Below are positions 38,979-49,048 of a stretch of 64,000 nucleotides of DNA, one piece after another. The stretch is taken from assembly GCF_003288805.1 (NCBI RefSeq), contig NZ_NHYK01000005.1, positions 34,822 to 98,821 of the forward strand. The letters are read 5' to 3'. Each line of letters starts with the position of its first letter. The first letter of the stretch is position 1. Under the pieces are notes generated by a model that worked only from the letters and a program-made list of their open reading frames with translations, did no database searches and was not told where the DNA came from. This stretch comes from Helicobacter sp. 10-6591 (GTDB taxonomy: Bacteria; Campylobacterota; Campylobacteria; Campylobacterales; Helicobacteraceae). Both the position numbers and the translations under genes were made by a program.

Positions 38979-41846
38979 ATGGCAAACTTTATAAAATCAT
39001 TGCGCTTGCTTTTTGCAAATATGCCTTTAGTGCTTTTGTTGATGGGTTTGTATGCTTTATCTTGTGGTGTCGCCACATTTATAGAATCTGCACAAGGAAG
39101 TCTTGTAGCTAGAGCAAGTGTGTATGGGACTTGGTGGTTTGAATTATTACACTTTTGGCTGTTATGTTCACTTATTAGTTGCTTTATTACCTCCAAAGCA
39201 TTGCAACGCAAAAAATATGCATTTTTTCTACTGCACTTTTCTTTTATCGTCATTATTCTTGGTGCTGGGATTACGCGTCATTTTGGATTTGAAGGGACTA
39301 TGCCTATCAAAAATGGACAAACCCAAAACAGAATCTATTCAAGTGAGCCGTATTTGATTATCCAAGCATTCAACAAAACAACCAAAGAATTTCAAGGTAT
39401 AGAACTTGAGATGATTTCTCCTGCCCGCAAATTTTATAAGATTGCATTTTTTGGCAAAGATTTTTTACTCCATTTAAGTGATCTACAGCAAAGAGAAGAT
39501 GAATTTGGCATGCCTTATTCTGCGCTAGATATTGAGATCACAGAATCAAAGCAAGAGTTAAACATAATAGATTCGTTTTTTGGAAGAGGGGTAGACTGGA
39601 GCGAAGCGAAGAAAACTGAAATCAAACAATCACCTCTAGGCGATGTGCCTGAGCAGATTCATACAGAAATCGGAGAGAGTGTTTTTATTATTGGTTGGGG
39701 AAGCAAGATTATTGCACTGCCATTTAAAATAAAACTTGATGAATTCGTTTTAGATAGGTATCCCGGCTCACAAATGCCCTCTTCTTATGCTTCGTTTGTG
39801 GAGGTGCAAGATAGCGCAAATAATTACAATAAAGAAGCAAAAATCTTTATGAATAATGTGCTTGATTATGGTGGGTATCGTTTTTTTCAGAGTTCTTATT
39901 TTCCTGATGAAAGCGGTACTATCCTTTCAGTCAATAACGACCCGGGTAAGATTATTACCTACACAGGTTACACACTTTTGATGCTAGGATGTCTCTGGCT
40001 GCTCTTTGCTAGAAACTCTCGATTCCAATCTTTAGCCAGATTTATCAAGTCCCAATCTGCACAGGGCATAGCCTGCAGCCTTATTGCTGTGAGCTTGCTT
40101 GCTTTGCCATACGATTCTTTTGGTGCAGATTCCACTACTTCTACCACACAAACCCAACAACTGCAAGAAGAAAACTCTCTCTCCAGTCCCACACAAGAAG
40201 AAATCACAAAATTCATTGCATTGCTAAAACAAAATTCCAAAGAATTTAGCGCTGCTTTTGGTCGCATTCTTATGCAAGATTTTGGAGGACGTATTAAACC
40301 TGTGGATACGATAGCAAGCGAATATATCCACAAAATGACAGGGAGTAATAATTTCTTGGGATTAACTAATACACAGCTACTTTTGGCAATTGCCGTATAT
40401 CCAGAATATTTCAGAGAGATAAAACTCATACGCACAAAAAGCCCAGAGCTAAGAGTTCTTTTGGGGAACGATCCTAAAAAACGCTATGTTGCGCCAATTG
40501 ATGCCTATCTTAAAGATGGCACTTATATGCTTACAAACTATGTAGAGCAGGCAAACATGAAGTCATTAAAAGACCAGAGTGTGTTTGATAAAGATGTCAT
40601 AGCTTTCAATGAAAAGCTTTATGTATTTGGGCTTATATATTCAGGTAAAGCCCTTCGAGTACTGCCCAGTAAAAACACACAAGATTGGCAAGACTTTGAA
40701 GATTCTATGAATGCAGCAATAATGCAAAAAGATGAGTTAGCTTACAATGAGTTTTACCATATCATCGCATCTATTTCTAAGGGCTTTGCGCTTGGCGTGG
40801 AAAACAATGACTGGGGGCTTGGATTTAAAGGCTTAGAACGTCTTCGCGCATACCAAGAAAAATATGGAAGCAAACTTTCCCAATCAAAGATTGATGCAGA
40901 AATTTGGCTCAATAATACGAGACTTTTTGAACGTCTTACTTATCCTTATTTGGTGCTTGGATTTGGATTTTTCCTTGTGATACTTGTGAGCATTTTCCGC
41001 AATCATGCTGTAAGAAAGCCTTTCTGTCTTATAGCTTTGGGGTTGATTGCGCTTTGCTTTGTGTTGCACACTTTGGGGCTTATTTTGCGATGGTATGTTA
41101 GCGGACATGCACCTTGGAGCAATGCCTATGAATCCATGCTCTATATTGCTTGGGCTAGTGCACTCTCTGGCGTAGTGTTTTTTAGAAAATCTCCTCTTGC
41201 ACTCTGTTCAGCGAGTTTCTTAGCCGGAATTACGCTTTTTGTCGCGAATTTAGGTGATATGGATCCCCAAATTGGTAATCTTGTGCCAGTACTCAAATCC
41301 TATTGGCTTAATATACATGTATCAGTAATCACAGCAAGTTATGGATTTTTAGGATTATGCTTTGTGCTTGGGATTATTACTCTTTTACTTTTTGTTCTGC
41401 GCTCTGATTATCGAAAAAATATTGATAATGTGATTCTCTCTTTAAGCGCTATCAATGAGATGAGTATGATTCTTGGACTTTTTTTGCTTACAGCTGGGAA
41501 TTTCTTGGGTGCGATTTGGGCTAATGAATCTTGGGGTAGATATTGGGGTTGGGATCCTAAGGAAACTTGGGCACTTATTAGCATAGGAGTGTATGCAATA
41601 ATTTTGCATTTGCGCTTCTGTGGATTTAGGGTCCTTGCATTTAGTATAGCTAGTGTACTTGGATTTTTTAGTATATTGATGACCTATTTTGGTGTCAATT
41701 ATTTTCTCACAGGCATGCATTCTTATGCACAAGGTGATGCAGCAGGAATGCCTTCTTATATTTACATTATGGTTGCTTGTGTGCTAGGACTTAGCATGGC
41801 GGCATTTTTGAATAACAAAAATAAAGAGACACTACAGATTTGCTAA
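38979..41846 (+). CDS. ccsBA: Cytochrome c biogenesis protein CcsBA (fused system II synthetase)
   Basis: A 955-residue membrane protein that exports haem and ligates it to CxxCH of apocytochrome c. The N-terminal ResB/CcsB part has membrane segments and a large periplasmic domain (about residues 95-330). The C-terminal CcsA part has the haem-binding WGRYWGWDPKETW (WWD) motif flanked by conserved His residues. The fusion is usual for Helicobacter. Short junction with hemB: the two converge with eight bases between stops. Confidence 0.94.
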   Translation: MANFIKSLRLLFANMPLVLLLMGLYALSCGVATFIESAQGSLVARASVYGTWWFELLHFWLLCSLISCFITSKALQRKKYAFFLLHFSFIVIILGAGITRHFGFEGTMPIKNGQTQNRIYSSEPYLIIQAFNKTTKEFQGIELEMISPARKFYKIAFFGKDFLLHLSDLQQREDEFGMPYSALDIEITESKQELNIIDSFFGRGVDWSEAKKTEIKQSPLGDVPEQIHTEIGESVFIIGWGSKIIALPFKIKLDEFVLDRYPGSQMPSSYASFVEVQDSANNYNKEAKIFMNNVLDYGGYRFFQSSYFPDESGTILSVNNDPGKIITYTGYTLLMLGCLWLLFARNSRFQSLARFIKSQSAQGIACSLIAVSLLALPYDSFGADSTTSTTQTQQLQEENSLSSPTQEEITKFIALLKQNSKEFSAAFGRILMQDFGGRIKPVDTIASEYIHKMTGSNNFLGLTNTQLLLAIAVYPEYFREIKLIRTKSPELRVLLGNDPKKRYVAPIDAYLKDGTYMLTNYVEQANMKSLKDQSVFDKDVIAFNEKLYVFGLIYSGKALRVLPSKNTQDWQDFEDSMNAAIMQKDELAYNEFYHIIASISKGFALGVENNDWGLGFKGLERLRAYQEKYGSKLSQSKIDAEIWLNNTRLFERLTYPYLVLGFGFFLVILVSIFRNHAVRKPFCLIALGLIALCFVLHTLGLILRWYVSGHAPWSNAYESMLYIAWASALSGVVFFRKSPLALCSASFLAGITLFVANLGDMDPQIGNLVPVLKSYWLNIHVSVITASYGFLGLCFVLGIITLLLFVLRSDYRKNIDNVILSLSAINEMSMILGLFLLTAGNFLGAIWANESWGRYWGWDPKETWALISIGVYAIILHLRFCGFRVLAFSIASVLGFFSILMTYFGVNYFLTGMHSYAQGDAAGMPSYIYIMVACVLGLSMAAFLNNKNKETLQIC

Positions 41847-41854
41847 AACTGAGA

Positions 41855-42844
41855 TTAAAACCTATTAGCTCGTAAAAGTTCTGCGACTTCCTTGGTGTGA
41901 TATGATATGATGATGTCCGCACCAGCACGCTTCATGCTTATGAGATTTTCTAACATAACATTTTCATAATCAATAATCCCTGCTTTTTGGGCGCATTTTA
42001 GCATTGCATATTCCCCACTCACATTATAAACAGCTAAAGGCAAGAGTGTGCGCTCTCGAATATCACGCACAATATCTAAAAAACTCAGTGCAGGCTTTAC
42101 CATAAGAATATCCGCACCTTCGCTTTCATCATAAAGGCTCTCCATGATGGCTTCTCTACGATTTGCTGGATCTTGCTGGTAGGTTTTTCTATCGCCAAAA
42201 CTCGGAGCAGATTGGGCTACATCACGAAATGGTCCATAATAAGCGCTTGCAAACTTTGTAGAATAAGACATTATAGGCAGATTCACAAACCCCGCCTTAT
42301 CCAGACCATAGCGCAATGCCCTGACAACCCCATCCATCATACCGCTTGGCGCTATCATATCTGCTCCACAACTAGCGAGCATGCTAGCTTGCTCTACAGA
42401 AATCTCTAAAGTCGCATCATTATCTACACTGCCACTTTTATCCACAATACCACAATGCCCATGGCTTGTATATTCACAAAAACACAAATCAACACTCACA
42501 AATATATCTGGAATATCTCTTTTGATAGCTTTGAGCGCGCGTGCTACAATTCCCTTGTCGCTTAGTGCTTCGCTTCCAGAAGAATCTTTATGCTTTGGGA
42601 TTCCAAAAAGCAAAATGTGATAGATTCCTAAACTCTGCAAATCTCTAACTTCTTTCAAAAGCTCATCTATGCTTAGCCAAAAAACACCAGGCATAGAATC
42701 TATTTCTTTTCTGATACGCTCACCTTCGACTACAAAAAGCGGGTAGATAAAATCTGTAATGTCTAGTCTGTTTTCACGCACTAAGCCCCTGCTATGCTCA
42801 TTTAATCTCAGTCGTCTCAATCGTCTCATCATACCTACCTCCAT
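41855..42844 (-). CDS. hemB: Delta-aminolevulinic acid dehydratase (porphobilinogen synthase)
   Basis: HemB condenses two ALA molecules to porphobilinogen. The Schiff-base Lys regions [16 protein letters not shown] and [13 protein letters not shown] are seen, together with [16 protein letters not shown] (metal-binding Cys). Length is 329 residues. Two start signals are stacked: ATG 42844 with GGAGG upstream, and ATG 42832 with its own GGAGG inside the first codons. The shorter form matches the H. pylori N terminus better. Confidence 0.95.
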   Translation of the reverse strand: MEVGMMRRLRRLRLNEHSRGLVRENRLDITDFIYPLFVVEGERIRKEIDSMPGVFWLSIDELLKEVRDLQSLGIYHILLFGIPKHKDSSGSEALSDKGIVARALKAIKRDIPDIFVSVDLCFCEYTSHGHCGIVDKSGSVDNDATLEISVEQASMLASCGADMIAPSGMMDGVVRALRYGLDKAGFVNLPIMSYSTKFASAYYGPFRDVAQSAPSFGDRKTYQQDPANRREAIMESLYDESEGADILMVKPALSFLDIVRDIRERTLLPLAVYNVSGEYAMLKCAQKAGIIDYENVMLENLISMKRAGADIIISYHTKEVAELLRANRF

Positions 42845-42869
42845 GAATTACCTCCTAAAATCTCGTGGG

Positions 42870-44153
42870 TTAGAGTTTGACCTCATCATTATTGGGTTTT
42901 GCAGGTCGATTCTCAAGCGCACAGAAATTATCCACCACACACCCTTTGATAATAAAGATATTACTCCCATCCTCATGGATATAGCGGAGTTTGAAATTTT
43001 GGCTATCAAGAGTGTTTTTGATGATATACATTCCTAGTCCAAAGCCCTGTATATGTTTCTTAGAATCCCGAAAATATGGCTTAAAGTATTCATCGAGTTT
43101 GAATTTTAATGCCGCACCTAGATTGCGCACATACAATGAATCATTCTTGGTATAAACATACACCTTCCCATCCTCGCCGTACTTGATAGCATTATCAAGC
43201 ATATTTTTAATCGTAATAGTGAAAATCTCAAAATCCGCCTTAATAAGTGCATATGGAGATTCCAAAACGATTGAATTTGGTGCATTTTTATCAATCAAGA
43301 GAATCTGCTTGGTAGCCTCTATCAAATCTTCTAGCAAAAACTCACTTTTTTGCACTTCATACATTTGTGAGCTTAATTGCTCAAGTTTTGCAAACTCACC
43401 TATAAGCTCATTAAGTCTGCCAAACACCGAACATAGACGTTCTTTTTGGAGTGGATTTTCAACCATCTCCGCGACAATTCTTCCTTTTGTGATTGGAGTT
43501 TTTAACTCATGCATAATCGATCGCAAAAATAGCAGACGCGATTGGTTGAGCGCTTTGAGTTTATTTGAGAATTTATAGAATTCATTGGCTAAAAGCTCGA
43601 TTTCATCTTTTGGATTTTTTTTCAAGCGCAAAATCACATCTTGTTTAGAGTTTGAAATTTGGGCTCTTAAGGTATTGAGAGGAATGAGTGCTTTTAGTAA
43701 CAAGATGTAAATAAAGGTGAGAATCACAATTCCGCTCAGAGTAATAAAATAAAAGCTTTCATAAGAATGTGAAACCTTATCTTTATACAGGACTGACTCT
43801 TTGTGGGATTCCAATAGTATATAGATTCCATTTTGCGTATTGCGGATTTTGGCAATTGTGCCAAAAAAACGCTCTGGCAATCTGTCTTCTCCTTGCAGAA
43901 GTTCTTTAAGCTCATCCTCCACTTCAATAAACCCAAGCTCATTCAAATATCTCTTGACTATATCTACGCCTCCGCCATAGCGACCTATCTCATTTATTGT
44001 AGTAACGATCTGATTGTATTTGATTTGGTTGGCATTACTATCCTCTTCGATTTTGTCTTTGATAAAAAAATACGAAAATGCAAAAAATCCAAGCAATGCA
44101 CATAGAAACAAGAAAGTAATTTTAAAAAATATAGAATCCCAAAAATGCTTCAT
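42870..44153 (-). CDS. arsS: Sensor histidine kinase ArsS-like
   Basis: Membrane kinase with two transmembrane segments (about residues 10-30 and 133-155), a periplasmic sensor between them, a HAMP-like linker, and the phosphorylated His in RSIMHELKTPITKG. The ATP-binding N box (MLDNAIKYGEDG) and the G2 region (GFGLGMYIIKNTL) are present. This matches the acid-responsive ArsS of H. pylori, also located beside hemB. The start is ATG 44153, with AAGGTGG upstream. The partner regulator ArsR is not adjacent here. Confidence 0.85.
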   Translation of the reverse strand: MKHFWDSIFFKITFLFLCALLGFFAFSYFFIKDKIEEDSNANQIKYNQIVTTINEIGRYGGGVDIVKRYLNELGFIEVEDELKELLQGEDRLPERFFGTIAKIRNTQNGIYILLESHKESVLYKDKVSHSYESFYFITLSGIVILTFIYILLLKALIPLNTLRAQISNSKQDVILRLKKNPKDEIELLANEFYKFSNKLKALNQSRLLFLRSIMHELKTPITKGRIVAEMVENPLQKERLCSVFGRLNELIGEFAKLEQLSSQMYEVQKSEFLLEDLIEATKQILLIDKNAPNSIVLESPYALIKADFEIFTITIKNMLDNAIKYGEDGKVYVYTKNDSLYVRNLGAALKFKLDEYFKPYFRDSKKHIQGFGLGMYIIKNTLDSQNFKLRYIHEDGSNIFIIKGCVVDNFCALENRPAKPNNDEVKL

Positions 44154-44156
44154 CAC

Positions 44157-44452
44157 ACCACCTTGAAATGCTAAATTTTAACAAATCTCTTAGTATTAGC
44201 GATGATGATTGCTCATGAAATATAAGATTGTATGGGGCTAAAACCTACAAACATACAAGAGTAAAAGGACACTAATTGTCAATAGCATAAGAGACATTCC
44301 ACTCCTATGTTTTTTTTAATGTTATATAGCATTTTACGAGGAATACCAAAACATCTTTGAAGTACGATTTCTAGAGGCTTAATTGGTGAAGTTTTGCCCT
44401 TGGAATGTAATAAAATCCAATTAGCATATTTCTTTTTTTGTAAGGAGTTTAT
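44157..44452 (+). other. Intergenic region between arsS and gpsA
   Basis: About 296 bases separate the divergent genes. I see no open frame, RNA gene or repeat. The part next to gpsA is T-rich with TAATAAAAT near 44408-44416, which may serve as its -10 region. Confidence 0.4.
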
Positions 44453-45355
44453 ATGGCAACAATCAGCATTTTTGGTGGTGGTGCTTGGGGGAGGGCACTT
44501 GCTTTTGCTTTCTCACAAAAAAACGAAGTCAAAATAATCTCACGAAAGAATCTGTGTAATCTTGCTCCAAATATCATCCAAGTGGATACTAAAGAAGGCT
44601 TAAAAAGTGAGTTTTTTATAATAGCAATTGCTACAAATGCCCTAAGAGATTGGTTAGAGAACATATCCTTACCTAAAGAAAGCAAGATTCTCTCTGCTTC
44701 AAAAGGTATAGAGACAAAAAACAGCGCATTTGTGAGCGATATTTATGAAAATTTCACTTCCCAAAAAAATATTGTATATCTGTGTGGTCCAAGCTTTGCT
44801 TCTGAAGTCATACAGTCCTTGCCTTGCGCACTTGTACTGCATTCTAGAAATCTTTTGCTGGCGCGAGAGTTTGGCAGATTTTTTCCAAACTTTATTAAGA
44901 CCTACATAAGTCCAGATGTAATAGGTGGAGAAATTGCTGGAGCATACAAAAATGTGATAGCCATTGCAGGTGGTATTTGCGATGGATTAAACTTAGGGGC
45001 TAATGCAAAGGCTTCTCTGTTAGCACGAGGATTAGTTGAGATGAGTCGCTTTGGGGAAACATTTGGTGGAAAAATGGAGACCTTCTTAGGGCTCTCTGGT
45101 GCAGGAGATTTATTTCTTACTTCAAATTCTAAGATGTCTAGGAACTATCGTGTTGGACTTGGGTTAGCTCAAGGATTAAAGATAGATGAGATTCTCAACT
45201 CACTTGGGGAAGTTGCAGAAGGTGTAGTCACCGCACAAGCAATCAAACAAATCAGTTTAAAAGAGAAAATCCACACGCCCATAGCACGAGAAGTCTGCGC
45301 TATCATTGAAGGTAAAGATGTGAAAGAAAGCCTTAACACTCTTATGGACAAATAG
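44453..45355 (+). CDS. gpsA: Glycerol-3-phosphate dehydrogenase [NAD(P)+]
   Basis: GpsA makes sn-glycerol-3-phosphate for phospholipids. The Rossmann loop [14 protein letters not shown], the catalytic Lys segments in [10 protein letters not shown] and [17 protein letters not shown], and [14 protein letters not shown] confirm it. Length is 300 residues. AAGGAG lies seven bases before the ATG. Confidence 0.95.
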   Translation: MATISIFGGGAWGRALAFAFSQKNEVKIISRKNLCNLAPNIIQVDTKEGLKSEFFIIAIATNALRDWLENISLPKESKILSASKGIETKNSAFVSDIYENFTSQKNIVYLCGPSFASEVIQSLPCALVLHSRNLLLAREFGRFFPNFIKTYISPDVIGGEIAGAYKNVIAIAGGICDGLNLGANAKASLLARGLVEMSRFGETFGGKMETFLGLSGAGDLFLTSNSKMSRNYRVGLGLAQGLKIDEILNSLGEVAEGVVTAQAIKQISLKEKIHTPIAREVCAIIEGKDVKESLNTLMDK

Positions 45356-45379
45356 GTGCTTTAGTAAAGAGAGGGGGAG

Positions 45380-45406
45380 AAAAAAACTAGAGTAAGTCTC
45401 TAGTTT
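45380..45406 (-). terminator. Intrinsic terminator of hup
   Basis: On the minus strand AAACTAGAG (45398-45406) pairs with CTCTAGTTT (45384-45392) around a five-base loop, and a run of Ts follows. It starts nine bases after the hup stop. It could also slow transcription coming from gpsA, but there is no T tail in that direction. Confidence 0.75.
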
Positions 45407-45414
45407 ATGAAGCC

Positions 45415-45696
45415 TTACTTTTTGCTTACTAGATCTTTTAAACCTTTGCCTGGTCTAAATTTAGGAACGCGCTTCTCTTTTGTAGTGTAAGTTTTGTTCG
45501 TGCCTGGAACTTTGCCAGTTTTTGCTTTTTGGATAGCAGTTTCAAACTTTCCAAAACCTACAAGCTCAACACTTTGTTTTTTAGAGAGCGCTTTAGTAAT
45601 AGCTTCTGTGAAAACATTTACAGCTCTTTCAGCATCTTTTTTTGTTTCGAATCCACCAGTAGTCTTTACTAGATCTACGAATTCAGCCTTGTTCAT
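45415..45696 (-). CDS. hup: Nucleoid-associated protein HU
   Basis: HU is a small dimeric DNA-bending protein. MNKAEFVDLVKTTGG and the GFGKFETAIQKAKTG ... PKFRPGKGLKDLV arm and tail are diagnostic, and length is 93 residues. The open frame extends upstream to 45804, but GAGGAG seven bases before the ATG at 45696 decides the start. It has its own promoter at 45734-45762 and terminator. Confidence 0.96.
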   Translation of the reverse strand: MNKAEFVDLVKTTGGFETKKDAERAVNVFTEAITKALSKKQSVELVGFGKFETAIQKAKTGKVPGTNKTYTTKEKRVPKFRPGKGLKDLVSKK

Positions 45697-45733
45697 GAGA
45701 AACTCCTCTATTAAAAATTTTGAAAACCCCCGT

Positions 45734-45762
45734 ATTCTAGTGATTTCTATAATCAAAGTCAA
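45734..45762 (-). promoter_or_regulatory. Promoter of hup with -35 and -10 boxes
   Basis: On the minus strand TTGACT (45757-45762) is followed after 17 bases by TAGAAT (45734-45739). This is a near-consensus vegetative promoter, with the -10 box 37 bases upstream of the hup ATG. A recognisable -35 box is uncommon in Helicobacter, which suggests strong expression. Confidence 0.7.
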
Positions 45763-45800
45763 GAATTTACCCATTTTTAGGGCGAATCGCTTGCGAAAAT

Positions 45801-47438
45801 TCACATCAAAGCAATATCTTTGCTTCTTAGAGGTGTGCCAAACAACAGAGAATGTGCAGCTTTTTTACCAAGTATGCTTTTATACAATCTTGGATTGAGT
45901 GAATCTGGCGCATGAGGCCGCAAAACCCTAATGTTTTCTCTCGTAAAAATCTCGCCCTTCTTTATATCTCTACAGACCCATACCCCACGTCCAAATTCCC
46001 TGCCAGACTTTATATTCTGTGCTGCAGCATCTCCTAGTGCGGTTTTTGTGTCTAAAATCGTTTTACAAAATTCTTGAAACTCCTTTGAATCAAGACTAAA
46101 ATCAGCATCTAAACTCTTCAAAGATTTGTCCAAAACAAAATGTTTCTCTATCATGCTTGCACCCAAGCTTGTAGCAATACTCCCACACAAACACCCCCTC
46201 GTATGATCAGATAACCCAAACTTCACGCCAAACTTCTCTCGTAAACGAGGCATATAAGCGAGATTCATAGAATCTAGCGCTGCTGGATACGCACTCACAC
46301 AGTGTAAAACCGTAATATCATCCACTCCATTTGCCTTGCATATACTGATAGCTTCTGCTAGTTCATCATCATTTGCAATACCACTTGAGAGAATCATAGG
46401 CTTTCGCGATCTGGCTACATATTCTATAAGCTCCAAATCCAAAACTTCAAAGCTCGCAATCTTATACATTGGGCATCCCAAAGATTCTAAAAAATCCACT
46501 CCTTTGATAGAAAATGGTGAACTAAAAACTATAAGTCCTAGTTCACTGCCTAATTGGAATAGTTCCTTATGCCACTCCCAAGGCATCTGTGCTTGCTTAT
46601 ACAAATCATACAAATAGTAGTTATCCCACAAGCCCCCACGGATTCTAAAATATCCATTTCTTGCATCAAGTGTGAGGCACTCTGGTGTATAGGTCTGCAG
46701 CTTTACAGCATGCGCGCCAGATTTTGCAATGGCTTTAAGAGAATCTCTTGCTATCTCCAAGCTCCCATTGTGGTTAGCACTCAGCTCAGCGACAATGAAT
46801 GGAGTGGTCTTTTTAATACTTATACTTCTGGGAAAATCTTGCATGGATTCTTGTGTAATTTTAGACATTATTACCACATCGCTAAATGCTTTCTCTTTAC
46901 ATACAAATTCTCTTAAAACTCCTCTATTTTCATATCCATTGCGCTTATAAAACTCATATGCTTGGATATTTTCTTGCATAACCTCTAAAAAAAGTGCATG
47001 CAACCCAAGCACCTCAAAAGCAATATGTTCTAAAAATCTCAGAATCTTTGTGCCTTTATGGGCTAGCTCATTGTCAAAAATATTTTTGTAGATTCCTATA
47101 TAGCTGTGTTTGTGTGTGAAGTTTATACGACTAAGGCTACCTACGCCCAAGAATTTTGGTTTGTTGTAGCCTACCAAAACTTCTTCTTGTAGAGAGTTGT
47201 CACTACCGATATAGATATCTTCTTTTGCTTGAGTATCCTCAAATACAGCCCAATACTTCTCTGTAAGACTTTCTTGCAATCTATTGACAAACTCAAAATG
47301 TCGTCTTTGCGAGATTGCACTGCTATACATAAATTTTGCTATTTCCGGGTGATTGCGTAAGGCAAATATCTCTAAAAGCATTTCCTCTGTGAGATTACAA
47401 AAATCAATCGCAAGAAACTTACTTGATAAATAATTCAT
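45801..47438 (-). CDS. pseI: PseH-PseI fusion: N-acetyltransferase plus pseudaminic acid synthase
   Basis: One 545-residue frame joins two pseudaminic acid enzymes. Residues 1 to about 196 are a GNAT acetyltransferase (PseH): RNHPEIAKFMY, IGIYKNIFDNELAHKGTKIL, YEFYKRNGYENRGVLRE. From about residue 199 comes PseI: FIVAELSANHNGSLE, HAVKLQTYTPECLT, FGLSDHTRG, and a C-terminal SAF domain (GVWVCRDIKKGEIFTRENIRVLRP). PseH acetylates UDP-4-amino-4,6-dideoxy-AltNAc. PseI condenses the free sugar with phosphoenolpyruvate. In H. pylori they are separate genes (HP0327, HP0178). An internal ATG at the junction (46844) could also give PseI alone. AAAGGA precedes the first ATG. Confidence 0.9.
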   Translation of the reverse strand: MNYLSSKFLAIDFCNLTEEMLLEIFALRNHPEIAKFMYSSAISQRRHFEFVNRLQESLTEKYWAVFEDTQAKEDIYIGSDNSLQEEVLVGYNKPKFLGVGSLSRINFTHKHSYIGIYKNIFDNELAHKGTKILRFLEHIAFEVLGLHALFLEVMQENIQAYEFYKRNGYENRGVLREFVCKEKAFSDVVIMSKITQESMQDFPRSISIKKTTPFIVAELSANHNGSLEIARDSLKAIAKSGAHAVKLQTYTPECLTLDARNGYFRIRGGLWDNYYLYDLYKQAQMPWEWHKELFQLGSELGLIVFSSPFSIKGVDFLESLGCPMYKIASFEVLDLELIEYVARSRKPMILSSGIANDDELAEAISICKANGVDDITVLHCVSAYPAALDSMNLAYMPRLREKFGVKFGLSDHTRGCLCGSIATSLGASMIEKHFVLDKSLKSLDADFSLDSKEFQEFCKTILDTKTALGDAAAQNIKSGREFGRGVWVCRDIKKGEIFTRENIRVLRPHAPDSLNPRLYKSILGKKAAHSLLFGTPLRSKDIALM

Positions 47439-47454
47439 CCCAAATCCTTTAGAG

Positions 47455-48342
47455 TTATAAAAAAATTTCTTTTAGCGCACCCTCAAGTCTATCGCCAATT
47501 TTTAGGCAGGAGAGTATCTGCTTTGATTCTTTTCTTTTTACAAAGTCAAATGACTCTATAAGCGGCACAATCTCTGTTATATCCTGCGCATGCATAAATG
47601 CCCCGAGTTTTTTAAATTGTGCAATCTGAAAGTTTTGGTTGGAAGCACAAGAGAGTACAATAGTAGGCAGACAGCTACTTGCAAGCTCTAAGAGCGTGCC
47701 ACCACCACAACTTAGTGCTATATCACATTGTCTCATCAATTTTCCGAAGTCCCTAGAATCCAAATTCCTATAAATCTTCAAATTCTGTGATTTGAAAACC
47801 TCACCTTGAAAATACTTACCAAGCACCAGGTGCAATCTGACTTTTGGAAAATGTGCAGCCAAAATCTGTGAGAGCAAATGACTAAAATTAAGCATATCCG
47901 CTCCACCAAAGCTCAATAGAACATCTTGTATATCTTGCCTGCACTCAAGATTTGGCAGAAAATCCTTGCTTGTTACAGCATAGCTAAGTCCTAGTAAAAG
48001 CGTGGCACTTTGCTTGTTATCTACATAAAGCTCTTGTGCGCCAAGCGCTGGATTTAGCACAAAGCTTTGGAATGGATAAGCAATCCTATTGGTATCATCA
48101 AAGCACAACATATAAGGGCACAACGTCAGCAAGGCTTCATAATGCCCGGATTGCAACACATAGCTATCCACAATGATTCCATCTATCTGAGAATCTTTTT
48201 TAGGTAGAGATTGCAAATTTGGGACAAAGAACATTTGTGCTTGTGTGAGTTCTCCTAAAATATAAGCAAGCTTTTTACAGCGCATCGTATGCCCAAGCCC
48301 TGCACTTCTACCACTATCATAGAAAAAATAAAATCTTTTCAT
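47455..48342 (-). CDS. pseG: UDP-2,4-diacetamido-2,4,6-trideoxy-beta-L-altropyranose hydrolase PseG
   Basis: PseG removes UDP from the diacetylated intermediate before the PseI step. DSGRSAGLGHTMRCKKLA holds the catalytic His region. LLSFGGADMLNFS and LSCGGGTLLELASSCLPTIVL form the GT-B-like nucleotide site. Length is 295 residues. The ATG overlaps the pseF stop (ATGA). Confidence 0.9.
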   Translation of the reverse strand: MKRFYFFYDSGRSAGLGHTMRCKKLAYILGELTQAQMFFVPNLQSLPKKDSQIDGIIVDSYVLQSGHYEALLTLCPYMLCFDDTNRIAYPFQSFVLNPALGAQELYVDNKQSATLLLGLSYAVTSKDFLPNLECRQDIQDVLLSFGGADMLNFSHLLSQILAAHFPKVRLHLVLGKYFQGEVFKSQNLKIYRNLDSRDFGKLMRQCDIALSCGGGTLLELASSCLPTIVLSCASNQNFQIAQFKKLGAFMHAQDITEIVPLIESFDFVKRKESKQILSCLKIGDRLEGALKEIFL

Positions 48343-49040
48343 GATCTTGTCAGATTGTGTTTGTAGCAGTATTTAAACTCTGCCAATTCCCAGTCGCTCA
48401 ATGTATCAATATCCTGCGCATCCAAAAAACCAAGTTCTAGGATGAAAGAATGTGGAGCGAAAATAGGAAGTTGGGCTAAAAAAGCACTAGCACGTCCGAA
48501 GTAGAATTGCCCAGCATCGTGGTAGATTGTCTCTATATCTTGCGAGCAAAGATTGGTATATTGGCAATCCAATGGCTTCACGCGAGAATGCTCCAATTTA
48601 AAAGCGCGCAAAGGATTATGCGCATAGCTCTGTGCGCCAAAGACATAGGATATATCCTTATGACGCACAAGCAAGTTGTAAGCATTTTGTAAATGCTGGG
48701 ATTCCAAAAGAGGCGTAGCAGGATAAATACAGCAAGCCAAATCTTGCTCTTTTGCGTCCAATTCTTTGAGTGCATGGGATATGACAGGCAAGGTGGCTAC
48801 CTTATCGCCACTCAGAGATTGCGGGCGCATAAATGGCGTAAGTGCGCCAAATTCTTGTGCTATAGCAGCGATATGAGCAGAATCTGTACTTACGACAATC
48901 TCATCAAAAAGCTTCGTTGCCTTTGCGCACTCAATAGCATATGCCAAAATAGGTTTGCCAAAAAATGGCTTGATATTCTTATTTTTGATGCGTTTAGATC
49001 CAGCACGTGCAGGGATTATAGCGATGCGTCTTGTCGCCAT
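48339..49040 (-). CDS. pseF: Pseudaminic acid cytidylyltransferase PseF
   Basis: PseF activates pseudaminic acid to CMP-Pse, the donor for flagellin glycosylation. The CMP-sugar synthetase signatures IIPARAGSKRIKNKNIKPFFGKPI and DEIVVSTDSAHIAAIA are clear. The ATG at 49040 gives the standard MATRRIAIIPAR start, eight bases after flgH. An in-frame GTG at 49061 overlaps flgH and is less likely. About 233 residues. Confidence 0.92.
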   Translation of the reverse strand: MATRRIAIIPARAGSKRIKNKNIKPFFGKPILAYAIECAKATKLFDEIVVSTDSAHIAAIAQEFGALTPFMRPQSLSGDKVATLPVISHALKELDAKEQDLACCIYPATPLLESQHLQNAYNLLVRHKDISYVFGAQSYAHNPLRAFKLEHSRVKPLDCQYTNLCSQDIETIYHDAGQFYFGRASAFLAQLPIFAPHSFILELGFLDAQDIDTLSDWELAEFKYCYKHNLTRS

Positions 49041-49048
49041 AACATTCT

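Noticed and set aside
38979..41846. CcsBA as an unusual fusion
   Set aside because: Fused CcsB-CcsA is the normal form in Helicobacter and related bacteria.
44157..44452. Search for arsR remnants or an RNA gene in the arsS-gpsA gap
   Set aside because: No response-regulator-like frame or stable folded RNA pattern was seen in either strand.
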